NCBI GenBank assembly: GCA_902768605.1
Contig: CACXLY010000050.1
Span: forward strand, 1-33,468
Reading direction: 5' to 3'
Source: an uncultured Bacteroidales bacterium
GTDB lineage: Bacteria; Bacteroidota; Bacteroidia; Bacteroidales; Bacteroidaceae
DNA: 33,468 nt
Shown in pieces: positions 15,161 through 28,467 of this stretch. The translations under genes were made by a program, and so were the position numbers. How positions within the stretch are numbered: the stretch's first letter is position 1; each line of letters begins with the position of its first letter. The notes beneath the pieces were generated by a model. The model ran no database searches. It saw only the letters and a list, made by a program, of their open reading frames with translations, and had not been told where the DNA came from.

Positions 15161-17056
15161 ATGTCATATCTTTCTATCCTTCAGAAATATTGGGGCTACG
15201 ATAGCTTTCGCGGCATACAGCGCGAGGTCATCGAGAGCATCGGGTCTGGTCGTGACACGCTTGCCCTTATGCCGACCGGCGGCGGCAAGAGCATCACGTT
15301 TCAGGTCCCGGCACTCGCCATGCCGGGCATCTGCATAGTATTCACGCCGCTCATCTCGCTCATGAAGGACCAGGTGGAGGCGCTCAAGCGGCACGGCGTC
15401 AAGGCTGCCTTCATCAACAGCCACATGGAGCACGAGCAGGTGCTTACCGTCCTGGAGAACTGCATTTTCGGTGCCTACAAGTTTCTCTACATCTCTCCCG
15501 AGCGATTGTCGAGCAGGGTATTCCTTGATAAATTGAGTCGCATGAAGGTTTGCTTCATCACGGTGGACGAAGCGCACTGCATCTGTCAGTGGGGCTATGA
15601 CTTCAGGCCGTCGTATCTGGGCATATCGAAGATCCGGTCCTTCTTCCCGCAAAGTCCCATCCTTGCTCTGACGGCGACTGCGACACCCGCGGTGGCCGCC
15701 GACATCCAGCGTGAGCTGCTGTTCCGCGAGCGCAATGTCCTGCAGATGAGTTTCGAGCGAAAGAACCTGGCCTACATTGTGCGGCGCGTGGACAACATCT
15801 TCGATGGCATTCTGCGTGCGCTCGAGGAGGTCAGCGGTTCCTGTATCATCTACACACGCAGCCGCAGGAAATGCAGCGAGCTTGCGGGGCAGCTCAGCGA
15901 GCTTGGCTATGCGGCGACTTTTTATCATGCAGGCCTGCCCGGACTGAAGAAGAGCGAGAACCAGGAGCGTTGGCAGAGGGGCGAGAAGCGCATCATGGTG
16001 GCGACGAACGCCTTTGGCATGGGCATCGACAAGCCCGACGTGCGGCTGGTGCTTCATTCAGAAATCCCCGATTCCATCGAAGCGTATTTCCAGGAGGCGG
16101 GTCGTGCGGGGCGCGACGGCGCCACGTCTTACGCCATCCTCCTGACGAATGGCAGGGAGCGCCAGGTCTGCGCGCATCGCCTCGCGCAGCAGTTCCCGTC
16201 GGTCGATTATGTGCGTCAGGTCTATGAACTGCTTTGCTGCTATCTGGGCATCGCTGTGGGCGACGGCATGCTCGTCACACGTGAGCTCAACCTGGACAAC
16301 TTCTGCCGCACGTACGGCTACTTCCCGGTGTCGCTCGTCGGTGCGCTCGACCTGCTGGACAAGGCGGGTTACATCGAGTATCGCGACGAGGACGATGCCT
16401 CGAGCCGACTGCGGATAAACGTTTCGCGCGACGAGCTGTTCCGTGCTCTCTACCCTTCGGAGGAGCGCCTCATCATATCGGTGCTGCGCCGCTATGGCGG
16501 CATCTTCGTCGATTATGTGTATATCGACGAGGACGTGCTGTGCAGGGAGTCGGGCCTGACTGCCGACGACATCTACCACGTCTTTCTTCGCCTCGGCCAG
16601 CTGAAGCTCATCTCGTTCATCCCGCGTAGGCATATGCCGTGCGTCACTTTCCTTCGCCGTCGTGTCGATAAGGAGGAGGTCAGCCTTCCCCATGCTGTTT
16701 ACGAGGAGCGTCGCAGCCAATGCGAGAGCCGCGCCGAAGCGATGCTCCGCTACATCGATGAGGACAGCCCGGAGTGCCGCAGCCGTATGCTCTTGCGCTA
16801 CTTCGGCGAGGAGGCGGAGCGGGATTGCGGCATCTGCGACGTCTGCCGCAGAAGGGGCGTTCGTGCGATGCCGACGGACCAGGTGGAGCTGCTGGCGCAG
16901 CACATCCTCGCTCAGCTTGCGGCGGGTCCACGCAACGCTTACGAGCTCAACCTCTCGGGCTTCGACCCGTACCTCCTTGAGGAGGCCATCGACCGCCTGC
17001 GTGCTGCCGGCCAGGTCTCGTTCGAGGGGCAGCTCCTCACGTCCACGCTTTCTTGA
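15161..17056 (+). CDS. recQ: ATP-dependent DNA helicase RecQ
   Basis: A superfamily 2, 3'-5' DNA helicase of 631 aa. Motif 0 (YDSFRGIQREVIESI), Walker A T39-G-G-G-K-S44, the DEAH box V-D-E-A-H-C (about residue 136) with CICQWGYDFRPSY (aromatic-rich loop), ALTATATP (motif III), MGIDKPDVR and QEAGRAGRDG (motif VI) are all present in order. The RecQ-Ct zinc site is C-x16-C-G-I-C-D-V-C. A winged-helix-like segment follows, but there is no obvious HRDC domain. It probably works with RecJ encoded immediately upstream. Its last 20 bases are overlapped by the read-through C-terminus of the convergent HIRAN-like gene. Confidence 0.96.
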   Translation: MSYLSILQKYWGYDSFRGIQREVIESIGSGRDTLALMPTGGGKSITFQVPALAMPGICIVFTPLISLMKDQVEALKRHGVKAAFINSHMEHEQVLTVLENCIFGAYKFLYISPERLSSRVFLDKLSRMKVCFITVDEAHCICQWGYDFRPSYLGISKIRSFFPQSPILALTATATPAVAADIQRELLFRERNVLQMSFERKNLAYIVRRVDNIFDGILRALEEVSGSCIIYTRSRRKCSELAGQLSELGYAATFYHAGLPGLKKSENQERWQRGEKRIMVATNAFGMGIDKPDVRLVLHSEIPDSIEAYFQEAGRAGRDGATSYAILLTNGRERQVCAHRLAQQFPSVDYVRQVYELLCCYLGIAVGDGMLVTRELNLDNFCRTYGYFPVSLVGALDLLDKAGYIEYRDEDDASSRLRINVSRDELFRALYPSEERLIISVLRRYGGIFVDYVYIDEDVLCRESGLTADDIYHVFLRLGQLKLISFIPRRHMPCVTFLRRRVDKEEVSLPHAVYEERRSQCESRAEAMLRYIDEDSPECRSRMLLRYFGEEAERDCGICDVCRRRGVRAMPTDQVELLAQHILAQLAAGPRNAYELNLSGFDPYLLEEAIDRLRAAGQVSFEGQLLTSTLS

Positions 17057-17237
17057 TGCTGAGCGACACGTTCCAATTGGATTCCGTCGCGTTGTATATC
17101 CCCGCGTCATGCAATGCCGTCCAGAGTGGCCGATGACAGAGGTCCGGATTGATGCGCTTGCATCTGACCCACTGGCTGACGAGCTGCGTGATGTCCGTCG
17201 TCTTCTGCCCCCTTGCGAGCAGAAGGAAGTCGCGGGC
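17037..17237 (-). pseudogene. Orphan C-terminal segment of the HIRAN-like gene, beyond an in-frame TGA
   Basis: Read in the same frame as the 17238-18281 gene, the codons after its TGA stay open for 65 residues and look coding. They begin A-R-D-F-L-L-L-A-R-G-Q-K-T-T-D, then come LVSQWVRCKRI and LWTALHDAGIYNATESNWN, and the segment stops at 17037-17039. There is no ATG or GTG at its beginning. The simplest view is that this is the true C-terminus cut off by a nonsense mutation or sequencing error. Stop-codon read-through is the alternative. It overlaps the recQ 3' end by 20 bases in convergent orientation. Confidence 0.6.
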
Positions 17238-18281
17238 TCAGTCGGGGTTGAAGTTGAAGATGGGCGTGAGCTGCACTGTGAGCAGACGTTCCGCCTCGTT
17301 GTCGATGCTCGTGTCGTCGTCCTCCGAAAGTCCGAGGAGTCGCCTCAGCTGCCTTCGGAGCACGATGGCCGAGAGGAGCATGGTGAGTTTGCGTCGCGGT
17401 ATGTCGAGGTAGAGCAGCCGATGCATGAGGTCTCCGAAGAGGTCGCGTTGGTAGCAGAGGTCGGCGGGCAGGCTCATCAGACTGTTTTCGATGGCCTGTA
17501 TCTGTTGGTTGATGGTGGGTTGCCACAGCTTGAAGTTTCCCAGCTCTGCCTTGTGGATGTCGTACCACTGCTGTCGCATGCGTTCTGCCTCCTCGCTGCG
17601 GCAGAGTTCGGGCAGGTAGGCGTCCTGGAACTCCTGCGTGCGCTTCTTGCTTCCGAGGGCGGTGAGCGTGTGCCGCAGTCTGGGGGCGTAGGCCCGCACG
17701 TCGCTGTCGGCATGCTGTGAGAGCAGCGTGCGCATCTCGTTGAGAAGGCTTTGCGTCTCGTGGCTGACGTCCCATTTGGCGAGTTGCAGCACGATGTCGA
17801 GGTGCTCCAGCAGTGTCTGCCTGCTGATTGTGCCACATCGCCTGAGGGCGGCCAGCACGACCTTGATGCTGATGTCAAGCCTTCGCTCGTCGGCTGTGCT
17901 GTCCAGGAGTGGCGCTCCCGTCCATTGCCAGTCGTCCCAGAGGCTGGTGGCGCTGTCGGTTGAGATGTCTTGGTCGGGGCAGTCCGCATCGACGCAGACC
18001 GTGAAGCAGCGTCCCTCGAAGTCCGTCTCCTCGAGTTGTCCCACGAGAATCTTCGAGTAGTCGTACTGCATCATTTGCAGGACGCGCCCCACGTCGAATC
18101 GTGAGACGACGCCTCGGCACTCGGTGCCTGTCACGGCGCGAACGATGATGCCGTAGTCGTGCGTGTGTTGGGTGACGAGGAGAATCTCGGGGCGCTGTTC
18201 CTTCATTTCAGTCATCACGGCCTGGACGTTGTTTTCCCCGCAGGCGTATTGCACGCCGGAAATCTGAATAAGTGCTTTCAT
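17238..18281 (-). CDS. Hypothetical protein with HIRAN-like N-terminus, interrupted by TGA
   Basis: I do not recognise this 347-aa product with certainty. The N-terminal 90 residues (QISGVQYACGENN, then LLVTQHTHDYGIIVRAV and CRGVVSRFDVGRV) have the pattern of a HIRAN-like module, a small beta-barrel seen in DNA-repair and helicase proteins. The rest is largely helical and Leu/Arg-rich (LDIVLQLAKWDVSHETQSLL, LTMLLSAIVLRRQLRRLL), with no catalytic motif I can name and no membrane segment. The frame stops at a TGA (17238-17240), yet a coherent 65-residue continuation follows in phase. It stands alone, convergent with recQ, with a 22-bp repeat array just upstream of its start. Confidence 0.6.
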   Translation of the reverse strand: MKALIQISGVQYACGENNVQAVMTEMKEQRPEILLVTQHTHDYGIIVRAVTGTECRGVVSRFDVGRVLQMMQYDYSKILVGQLEETDFEGRCFTVCVDADCPDQDISTDSATSLWDDWQWTGAPLLDSTADERRLDISIKVVLAALRRCGTISRQTLLEHLDIVLQLAKWDVSHETQSLLNEMRTLLSQHADSDVRAYAPRLRHTLTALGSKKRTQEFQDAYLPELCRSEEAERMRQQWYDIHKAELGNFKLWQPTINQQIQAIENSLMSLPADLCYQRDLFGDLMHRLLYLDIPRRKLTMLLSAIVLRRQLRRLLGLSEDDDTSIDNEAERLLTVQLTPIFNFNPD

Positions 18282-18335
18282 GGCAGATGTTGTTTTAAGT
18301 TTAGTTTTCAGATGCCACGTGAGGCGTCGTCCGCT

Positions 18336-18423
18336 CCTTGCTGTAGCGTCGGGCTTTCCTTGCTGTGGGAAAAGCCTTTCCTTGCTGTAGCGTCGGCCGC
18401 TCCTTGCTGTGGCGTTTTTCAGT
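18336..18423. repeat. Array of four 22-bp repeat units, inverted orientation
   Basis: CCTTGCTGT, the complement of the CACAGCAAG core, recurs at 18336, 18358, 18380 and 18402, exactly 22 bases apart. It is followed by GGCGTTTTT. A degenerate unit (CCACGTGAGGCG) precedes at about 18315. The rest of the 546-base gap (18282-18827) holds the palindromic element at 18531-18712 and AT-rich blocks at 18748-18824; no gene was seen in it. Confidence 0.88.
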
Positions 18424-18530
18424 CCCTGTTTTTAAGTTGAACAATCCTTGATGGAAAATAGCGTAGTTCAAGGTAATGATATAGAAGTTGGTACGTTTCT
18501 CGGATGGGTTAAAGAGCTGTGATGGGTAAG

Positions 18531-18712
18531 GATGAAGGCTGTAAGCCTGATAAGAACATAGGCGGGGGTGAAACCCCCGTAAGGAAGACATCACAACATG
18601 AAAGCACGACAGAACATCAGAAATCTCTCCACCCTTTCAGGGTTCCGTTTACCGCTCGCATCTGTTACGGGGGTTCCACCCCCGCCTGTAGTCTTTCCAG
18701 CCTTTCAGGCTT
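18531..18712. repeat. REP/BIME-like palindromic element
   Basis: A 22-nt arm at 18561-18582 (starting GGCGGGGGTGAAACCCCCG) is repeated in inverse at 18665-18686 with one mismatch. Each arm is itself near-palindromic (GGGGGT...ACCCCC). Three small hairpins surround them: AGGCT-GTA-AGCCT (18536-18548), CCCT-TTC-AGGG (18632-18642) and AGCCT-TTC-AGGCT (18699-18711). This layout is typical of bacterial interspersed mosaic elements mobilised by REP-associated tyrosine transposases. No such transposase is encoded in this window. Confidence 0.7.
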
Positions 18713-18747
18713 CCATCGTGCCAACTGCTTTATCATTGCCTTTTTTT

Positions 18748-18824
18748 AAATGGTAAATGGTAAATTGTCAAATGGTAAATCGCCTATTTTAAAATCGTAA
18801 ATCGTAAATAGTCAAATCGTAAAT
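18748..18824. repeat. Two parallel 33-nt AT-rich blocks
   Basis: Block A (18748-18780) is built of AAATGGT words and block B (18792-18824) of AAATCGT words in the same order, with a GTCAAAT at the same place. They differ at four positions, three of which are the same G-to-C change at equivalent places. They lie just downstream of the S24 repressor stop. Confidence 0.8.
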
Positions 18825-18827
18825 AAC

Positions 18828-19559
18828 TTAGATGTTTCTCATGACCATGATGACGCGATAGGCAGCGCGGAACTCGTTCTTGGCAAGCCGTCCGCCGTCG
18901 GCCAGCTGGTAGTGGGGGTTCTCAGTGCTCAGGAGTAGGTACGGCGACGCAGGCCCCGGGTCGTGCACCATCTTCACCATGAGGCGCCCATCCGTCGTCT
19001 GCACCAGGTACGGCTCACCCCTGCGGAACTCCTCGTAGCGGCCCAAGGCCTCGCCTACACACACGTAGTCGCCGTCCTGTATGCGCGGCAGCATGCTGTC
19101 ACCATGGCATTGGAAGACATACTTGATGTCTTTGCGCGGCATTTGTATCGGCACCAGCCTCTCCTGCGTGTCCAGCTGCTGCACGTCGCCCAGGGAGGGC
19201 TGGATGCCGGCCACGAAGTGTGCCGACGGCTTGCTGGCCGGCGCGGCGGGCGAAACGTACTCGTCGCGCTCGGGTGCGGAATGCCGGGCCTCCGCGTACG
19301 GAAGCGGCACGTTCTCCTCCTCGTCGTCATCGGGCAGGGGCATCGTGCCGTCCGACGTCGGCAGGCTTGAGCCCCGCAGCCACTCCTCGTCTTCCTGCGG
19401 AAAGCGAGCCATGATGGCCTCGATGCCCCGACGCGGAATGTGGTCGCGATACACCCAATTGTTCACTGCCTGAGGCGAAATGCCTATCATGTCCGCCAGA
19501 TGCGAACGGTTGCGGCAATAGCGTTCCACCAAAACGCCAATCTTTTCTTCTACTGTCAT
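18828..19559 (-). CDS. LexA/CI-like S24 family transcriptional repressor
   Basis: This is a 243-aa DNA-binding protein with a C-terminal S24 peptidase domain. The N-terminal HTH (LADMIGISPQAVNNWVYRDHIP, about residues 21-42) is CI-like. A proline/acidic linker follows (residues 65-115). The S24 fold contains C151-H-G-D-S155-M-L-P and V-K196-M-V; S155 and K196 are 41 residues apart, like the S119/K156 dyad of LexA with a similar gap, and F-V-A117-G118 is a plausible autocleavage site. That suggests self-cleavage under DNA damage, but it is an inference. It is divergent from the PfkB kinase gene and may repress itself, its neighbour, or a prophage-type element elsewhere. Confidence 0.85.
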   Translation of the reverse strand: MTVEEKIGVLVERYCRNRSHLADMIGISPQAVNNWVYRDHIPRRGIEAIMARFPQEDEEWLRGSSLPTSDGTMPLPDDDEEENVPLPYAEARHSAPERDEYVSPAAPASKPSAHFVAGIQPSLGDVQQLDTQERLVPIQMPRKDIKYVFQCHGDSMLPRIQDGDYVCVGEALGRYEEFRRGEPYLVQTTDGRLMVKMVHDPGPASPYLLLSTENPHYQLADGGRLAKNEFRAAYRVIMVMRNI

Positions 19560-19583
19560 AAGCTGTCGTTTTAATTACGGCTA

Positions 19584-19591
19584 CAAATGTA
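19584..19591 (-). promoter_or_regulatory. -7 promoter element for the S24 repressor gene
   Basis: The minus strand reads TACATTTG, a TAnnTTTG match, 24 bases upstream of the ATG at 19559. The spacer to the pfkB promoter is AT-rich and could hold repressor operators. Confidence 0.5.
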
Positions 19592-19693
19592 AAACAAAAT
19601 TTCAAAACGCGCAAGAAAAGGACGTCTTTTTTTACACAAAAGGTGCGAAGACGTACGAATTAAAACAAACAGGTGTAGAAAACGACGCAGACA

Positions 19694-19725
19694 TTTGTCT
19701 CGAACCACTTTTTTTGCTACCTTTG
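19694..19725 (+). promoter_or_regulatory. Bacteroidetes -33/-7 promoter for the PfkB kinase gene
   Basis: TTTG (19694-19697) and TACCTTTG (19718-19725) are separated by 20 bases, which is the best -33/-7 match in the window. It lies 21 bases before the ATG at 19747. Confidence 0.75.
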
Positions 19726-19746
19726 TACGCGTTTAGAGACAAAACG

Positions 19747-24739
<4,993 letters not shown>

Positions 24740-24751
24740 GGGAGACCGGCG

Positions 24752-24905
24752 CCCCGCGAGGGCATTCCGGACGCCTGCAGAGGGAACGGCCGACGCCACA
24801 GCAAGCGTCGCGACTTCCCACAGCAAGGAACGGCCGACGCTACAGCAAGGAAAATAAAACGCCACAGCAAGGAACATTCAGACGCCACACGAGGGAACTT
24901 CCAAC
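24752..24905. repeat. 22-bp repeat array after the beta-galactosidase gene, merging into its terminator
   Basis: Units start at 24752, 24774, 24796, 24818, 24840 and 24862, all 22 bases apart, then at 24885 (23). Early units are diverged (CCCCGCGAGGGC, CCTGCAGAGGGAAC), middle ones match the CCACAGCAAG core, and the last (CCACACGAGGG) is the left arm of the terminator hairpin. This fills most of the 337-base gap 24740-25076; no gene was seen there. Confidence 0.88.
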
Positions 24906-24924
24906 CCCTCGCGTGGCGTTTTTT
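24882..24924 (+). terminator. Intrinsic terminator after the GH2 gene
   Basis: ACGCCACACGAGGG (24882-24895) pairs with CCCTCGCGTGGCGT (24906-24919) with one A/C mismatch, and a run of T follows to 24924. The left arm is also the last unit of the 22-bp array. Confidence 0.85.
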
Positions 24925-25031
24925 CATTCTTCCCCCGCCTCCCATGGCTCCCACAGCTCCCGGAAACTCTTAAATAATGTTGAAATTTGAAATTTTTCGG
25001 CTTTGATGAAGACATTCTCAACAAAAATATG

Positions 25032-25039
25032 TATCTTTG
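25032..25039 (+). promoter_or_regulatory. -7 promoter element for the GNAT-like gene
   Basis: TATCTTTG, a TAnnTTTG match, lies 37 bases before the ATG at 25077. No ideal -33 TTTG was found (the nearest is 25002-25005). Confidence 0.6.
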
Positions 25040-25076
25040 CACGATAAATATGCCTTAACGCGAAACAAAAACAAGC

Positions 25077-26228
25077 ATGAGCACGGTAGTAGTCAGTCAG
25101 GTCAGCACAGCAAAGGAGATGCGGGCATTTGTCCGCTTCAACTACGTGCTATACAAGGACTGCACCTATGCCGTGCCGGACCTGCTGGAGGACACGCTCG
25201 AGACGCTCGACCCTCGCACCAATCCCGCCTTCCGCTTCTGCGAGGCAGCCTACTTCCTGGCTCGTAAGGGAGGGCGCATCGTGGGCCGCGTGGCAGCCAT
25301 CATCAACACGCGGGCCAACCAGCGATGGGGCAGGGAAGAGGTCCGCTTCGGCTGGATAGACTTCATCGACGACCTCGAGGTGAGCCGCGCCCTGCTCGAT
25401 GCCGTGGAGCAGTGGGGCAGGGAGAAAGGCATGCAGCGCATGGTGGGGCCCCTCGGCTTTACCGACATGGACCCCGAAGGCATGCTGACCGAAGGCTTCG
25501 ACCAGCTGTCCACCCTCTGCACAATCTACAACTACCCCTACTACCCCGAGCATATGAAGCAGCTCGGCCTCGAGAGGGAAATAGGCTGGGTAGAGCGCAA
25601 AGTGTTCATCCCCAAGGAAGGGCACGAGGCCAACAACGCCAAGTACTTCCGCGTGGCACAAATCGCGCAGCAGCGCTATGGCTTCCGCCTCCGCCACTTC
25701 AGCAGCAAGCGGGAGATACGCGAAGGCGGATACATCGAGAAGATGTTGGGCGTCATCAACCGGGCCTACGCCGACCTCTACGGCTACAGTGAGCTCGACG
25801 AGCACCAGATGCACTGGTACGCCAAGCGCTTCCTGCTGATGCTCGACCGCCGCTTCCTGACGGTCGTGGAGAACGCAGAGGGAGAAATCATCGGCGTGGG
25901 CGTATGCATGCCCAGCATGAGCCGTGCCGTGCAGAAAGCCCAAGGCAAGCTCTTCCCCTTCGGTTGGCGATACATCGCCCGCGAGTTGTGGCTCAAGAAG
26001 AAACACCAGATATTGGACATGCTCCTCGTGGGCGTACTGCCCGAATATCAGGACAAAGGCGCCAACGCCCTCTTCTTCGCAGACCTCATCCCGCAAGGCA
26101 TCAGCTGCGGCTACGAGTGGGCTGAGACCCATCCGCAGCTCGAGGACAACATGGCCAGCCAAATGCAGTGGAAAAACCTCGACTGCAGCATCCACAAGCG
26201 CCGCGCCGTCTTCTCAAAAAGCATCTGA
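25077..26228 (+). CDS. GNAT-like acetyltransferase-fold protein
   Basis: This is a 383-aa protein of the Bacteroidetes GNAT-like family that is often mislabelled GTP cyclohydrolase. [25 protein letters not shown] and [36 protein letters not shown] give a first GNAT-like core with a G-x-x-G-x-A type turn. [14 protein letters not shown] and [20 protein letters not shown] suggest a second, C-terminal GNAT-like half. No substrate can be assigned. It lies 2 bases before the topoisomerase IV gene, and the pair is seen together in many Bacteroidales, so co-transcription is likely. Confidence 0.8.
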   Translation: MSTVVVSQVSTAKEMRAFVRFNYVLYKDCTYAVPDLLEDTLETLDPRTNPAFRFCEAAYFLARKGGRIVGRVAAIINTRANQRWGREEVRFGWIDFIDDLEVSRALLDAVEQWGREKGMQRMVGPLGFTDMDPEGMLTEGFDQLSTLCTIYNYPYYPEHMKQLGLEREIGWVERKVFIPKEGHEANNAKYFRVAQIAQQRYGFRLRHFSSKREIREGGYIEKMLGVINRAYADLYGYSELDEHQMHWYAKRFLLMLDRRFLTVVENAEGEIIGVGVCMPSMSRAVQKAQGKLFPFGWRYIARELWLKKKHQILDMLLVGVLPEYQDKGANALFFADLIPQGISCGYEWAETHPQLEDNMASQMQWKNLDCSIHKRRAVFSKSI

Positions 26229-26230
26229 CA

Positions 26231-28213
26231 ATGATTTCAGCACAATACGACGAAGGAAACATACGCCACCTTTCCGACATGGAGCACATCCGCACACGCC
26301 CGGGCATGTACATCGGACGCCTGAGCGACGGCTCCCAGCCCGAAGACGGCATCTACGTCCTGCTAAAGGAAGTCATCGACAATAGCATCGACGAATTCAA
26401 GATGGGCGCAGGCAAACGCATAGAAGTCGACATCGAGGACAACCTGCGCGTCATGGTGCGCGACTACGGCCGCGGAATCCCCCTGGGAAAGCTCGTCGAG
26501 GCCGTCTCGATGCTCAACACCGGAGGCAAGTACGACAGCAAGGCCTTCCAGAAAAGCGTCGGCCTGAACGGCGTCGGCCTTAAGGCAGTCAACGCCCTCA
26601 GCTCACGTTTCGAAGTCAAGAGCTACCGCGACGGACAGGTGCGCCGTGCCGTCTTCAGCAAAGGCGTCTTGGAAGAAGACGTCACCGAGCAGACGACGGA
26701 CGAGAACGGCACTGCCGTCTTCTTCGAGCCCGACCCCTCACTCTTCAAGCACTACGCCTTCAGGGGAGAGTTCGTCGAAGTCATGCTGCGCAACTATACC
26801 TACCTGAACACCGGCCTCACCATCATGTTCAACGGCCGCAGGATACTGTCGCGCGACGGACTCAGCGACCTGTTGTCCGACCGCATGGACTACGAGCCGC
26901 TCTATCCCATCATACATTTGCGCGGCGAAGACATCGAGATAGCCTTCACCCACACAAAGCAGAACGGCGAGGAGTACTACTCATTCGTCAACGGACAGAA
27001 CACCACCCTGGGAGGCACCCATCAGGCAGCCTTCAAGAAGTACATAGCCGAGGTCATCAAGGACTACAGCGGGAAAAACTACGAGTATGCCGACATCCGC
27101 AACGGCCTCGTGGCAGCCATCAGCATCAACATACAGGAGCCCCTCTTCGAGAGTCAGACAAAAGTGAAGCTCGGCAGCACGACGACCGAGCCCAACGGGG
27201 GCATGTCCATCGACAAGTTTATAGGAGACTTCGTCAAGGAACAAGTAGACAATTATCTCCACAAGAACATCGACGTGGCCGACGTAATCCTTCAAAAAGT
27301 CGCTGAAAGCGAAAAGCTCCGCAAAGAGATGGCGGGAGTGGCGAAGAAGGCACGCGAGATGTCGAAGAAGGCAAGCCTCCACAACCGCAAGCTGCGCGAT
27401 TGCCGCGTCCATCTCACCGACACGAAAGGCGAGTTGCAAGAGGAGAGCAGCATCTTCATCACCGAGGGCGACTCCGCCAGCGGCAGCATCACGAAGAGCC
27501 GCGACGTCAATACCCAAGCCGTCTTCTCCCTTCGCGGAAAACCACTCAACTGCTACAAACTCACCAAGAAAGTGGTCTATGAGAACGAGGAGTTCAATCT
27601 CCTGCAGGCAGCCCTCAACATAGAAGACGGCCTCGATGGGTTGCGCTACAACAAGGTTATCGTGGCGACCGATGCCGACGACGACGGCATGCACATCCGC
27701 CTCCTGATGCTCACCTTCTTCCTCAAGTTCTTCCCCGAACTCATCAAGAAAGGGCACGTCTTCATCCTGCAGACACCACTCTTCCGCGTTCGCGGACGAA
27801 AGACGAAGATAGGCAAAGCCAAGCTGGGAGCCATCGAGAAGGAACTCGCCGCTCGCGAGAATGCCGAGGAGGCCGCCCAGTACAGCGACGGCAAACGCCC
27901 CCGCCACCTCAGCCTCTCGAAAGACTTCGTCACCCAGTACTGCTACTCCGAGGACGAACGCCTCCAGGCCATCGACGACCTCGGCCCCGAACCCGAGATA
28001 ACGCGATTCAAAGGCTTGGGCGAAATCAGCCCAGAGGAGTTCCGCAACTTCATCGGCCCCGACATCCGCCTCGACCAAGTGACGCTCCACAAGTCCGACC
28101 AGGTGGCCGAACTCCTGGATTTCTATATGGGCGACAACACGATGGACAGGCAGAACTTCATCATCGACAACCTCGTCATCGAGGAAGACTTAGCCGAAGA
28201 GGAGGTCTGCTAG
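26231..28213 (+). CDS. parE: DNA topoisomerase IV subunit B (ParE/GyrB family)
   Basis: This is a type IIA topoisomerase ATPase subunit, 660 aa. The GHKL ATPase has [20 protein letters not shown] and [26 protein letters not shown]; the transducer region follows. The TOPRIM domain has [10 protein letters not shown] and [15 protein letters not shown]. In Bacteroidales this class is called topoisomerase IV subunit B, though no ParC gene is adjacent to confirm it. The start at 26231 follows the GNAT stop by 2 bases; an earlier open frame is a shadow. After it comes a toxin-antitoxin pair that separates it from coaD, normally its close neighbour in this order. Confidence 0.92.
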   Translation: MISAQYDEGNIRHLSDMEHIRTRPGMYIGRLSDGSQPEDGIYVLLKEVIDNSIDEFKMGAGKRIEVDIEDNLRVMVRDYGRGIPLGKLVEAVSMLNTGGKYDSKAFQKSVGLNGVGLKAVNALSSRFEVKSYRDGQVRRAVFSKGVLEEDVTEQTTDENGTAVFFEPDPSLFKHYAFRGEFVEVMLRNYTYLNTGLTIMFNGRRILSRDGLSDLLSDRMDYEPLYPIIHLRGEDIEIAFTHTKQNGEEYYSFVNGQNTTLGGTHQAAFKKYIAEVIKDYSGKNYEYADIRNGLVAAISINIQEPLFESQTKVKLGSTTTEPNGGMSIDKFIGDFVKEQVDNYLHKNIDVADVILQKVAESEKLRKEMAGVAKKAREMSKKASLHNRKLRDCRVHLTDTKGELQEESSIFITEGDSASGSITKSRDVNTQAVFSLRGKPLNCYKLTKKVVYENEEFNLLQAALNIEDGLDGLRYNKVIVATDADDDGMHIRLLMLTFFLKFFPELIKKGHVFILQTPLFRVRGRKTKIGKAKLGAIEKELAARENAEEAAQYSDGKRPRHLSLSKDFVTQYCYSEDERLQAIDDLGPEPEITRFKGLGEISPEEFRNFIGPDIRLDQVTLHKSDQVAELLDFYMGDNTMDRQNFIIDNLVIEEDLAEEEVC

Positions 28214-28251
28214 ACGAAAGGACGGAAAAGACTACGGAAAGGAGAATATCT

Positions 28252-28467
28252 ATGACAAACACCATGACAATCCAAATTGAGAATCCTGCCATTGTGAACA
28301 GTCTCAGAAAGATTCTAAACGCCTTGGATGGTGTCAGGATTCTGCCACAGCGGAAGCGTGCCGCTGCGAAGAAAGGCATCGATGAAGCGATGGAAGATGT
28401 CCGTCTTGGGCGTATGAGTGATTCTTTCTCCACGCCGGAAGAGGTGTTTGAACACTTAGGAATATGA
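28252..28467 (+). CDS. Antitoxin of a YafQ-type toxin-antitoxin pair
   Basis: This is a 71-aa protein immediately upstream of a YafQ-like toxin. The N-terminal TMTIQIENPAIVNSLRKILNALDG is followed by a charged, helical tail ending in EEVFEHLGI, which is typical of short RelB/DinJ-like or related Bacteroides antitoxins. The gene overlaps the toxin start by 4 bases (ATGA at 28464-28467), the normal arrangement for tight co-translation. Such antitoxins bind the toxin and repress their own promoter. The DNA-binding fold is not obvious by eye, so the family is assigned mainly from context. Confidence 0.78.
   Translation: MTNTMTIQIENPAIVNSLRKILNALDGVRILPQRKRAAAKKGIDEAMEDVRLGRMSDSFSTPEEVFEHLGI

Noticed and set aside
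17037..17237. A separate small gene downstream of the HIRAN-like gene
   Set aside because: There is no ATG, GTG or TTG near the beginning of the conserved-looking segment, and it is in phase with the upstream gene; a split gene is simpler.
25100..25120. CAGCACAGCAAAGGAG in the GNAT-like gene as a repeat copy
   Set aside because: It is short, out of phase with any second unit, and lies in ordinary coding sequence.
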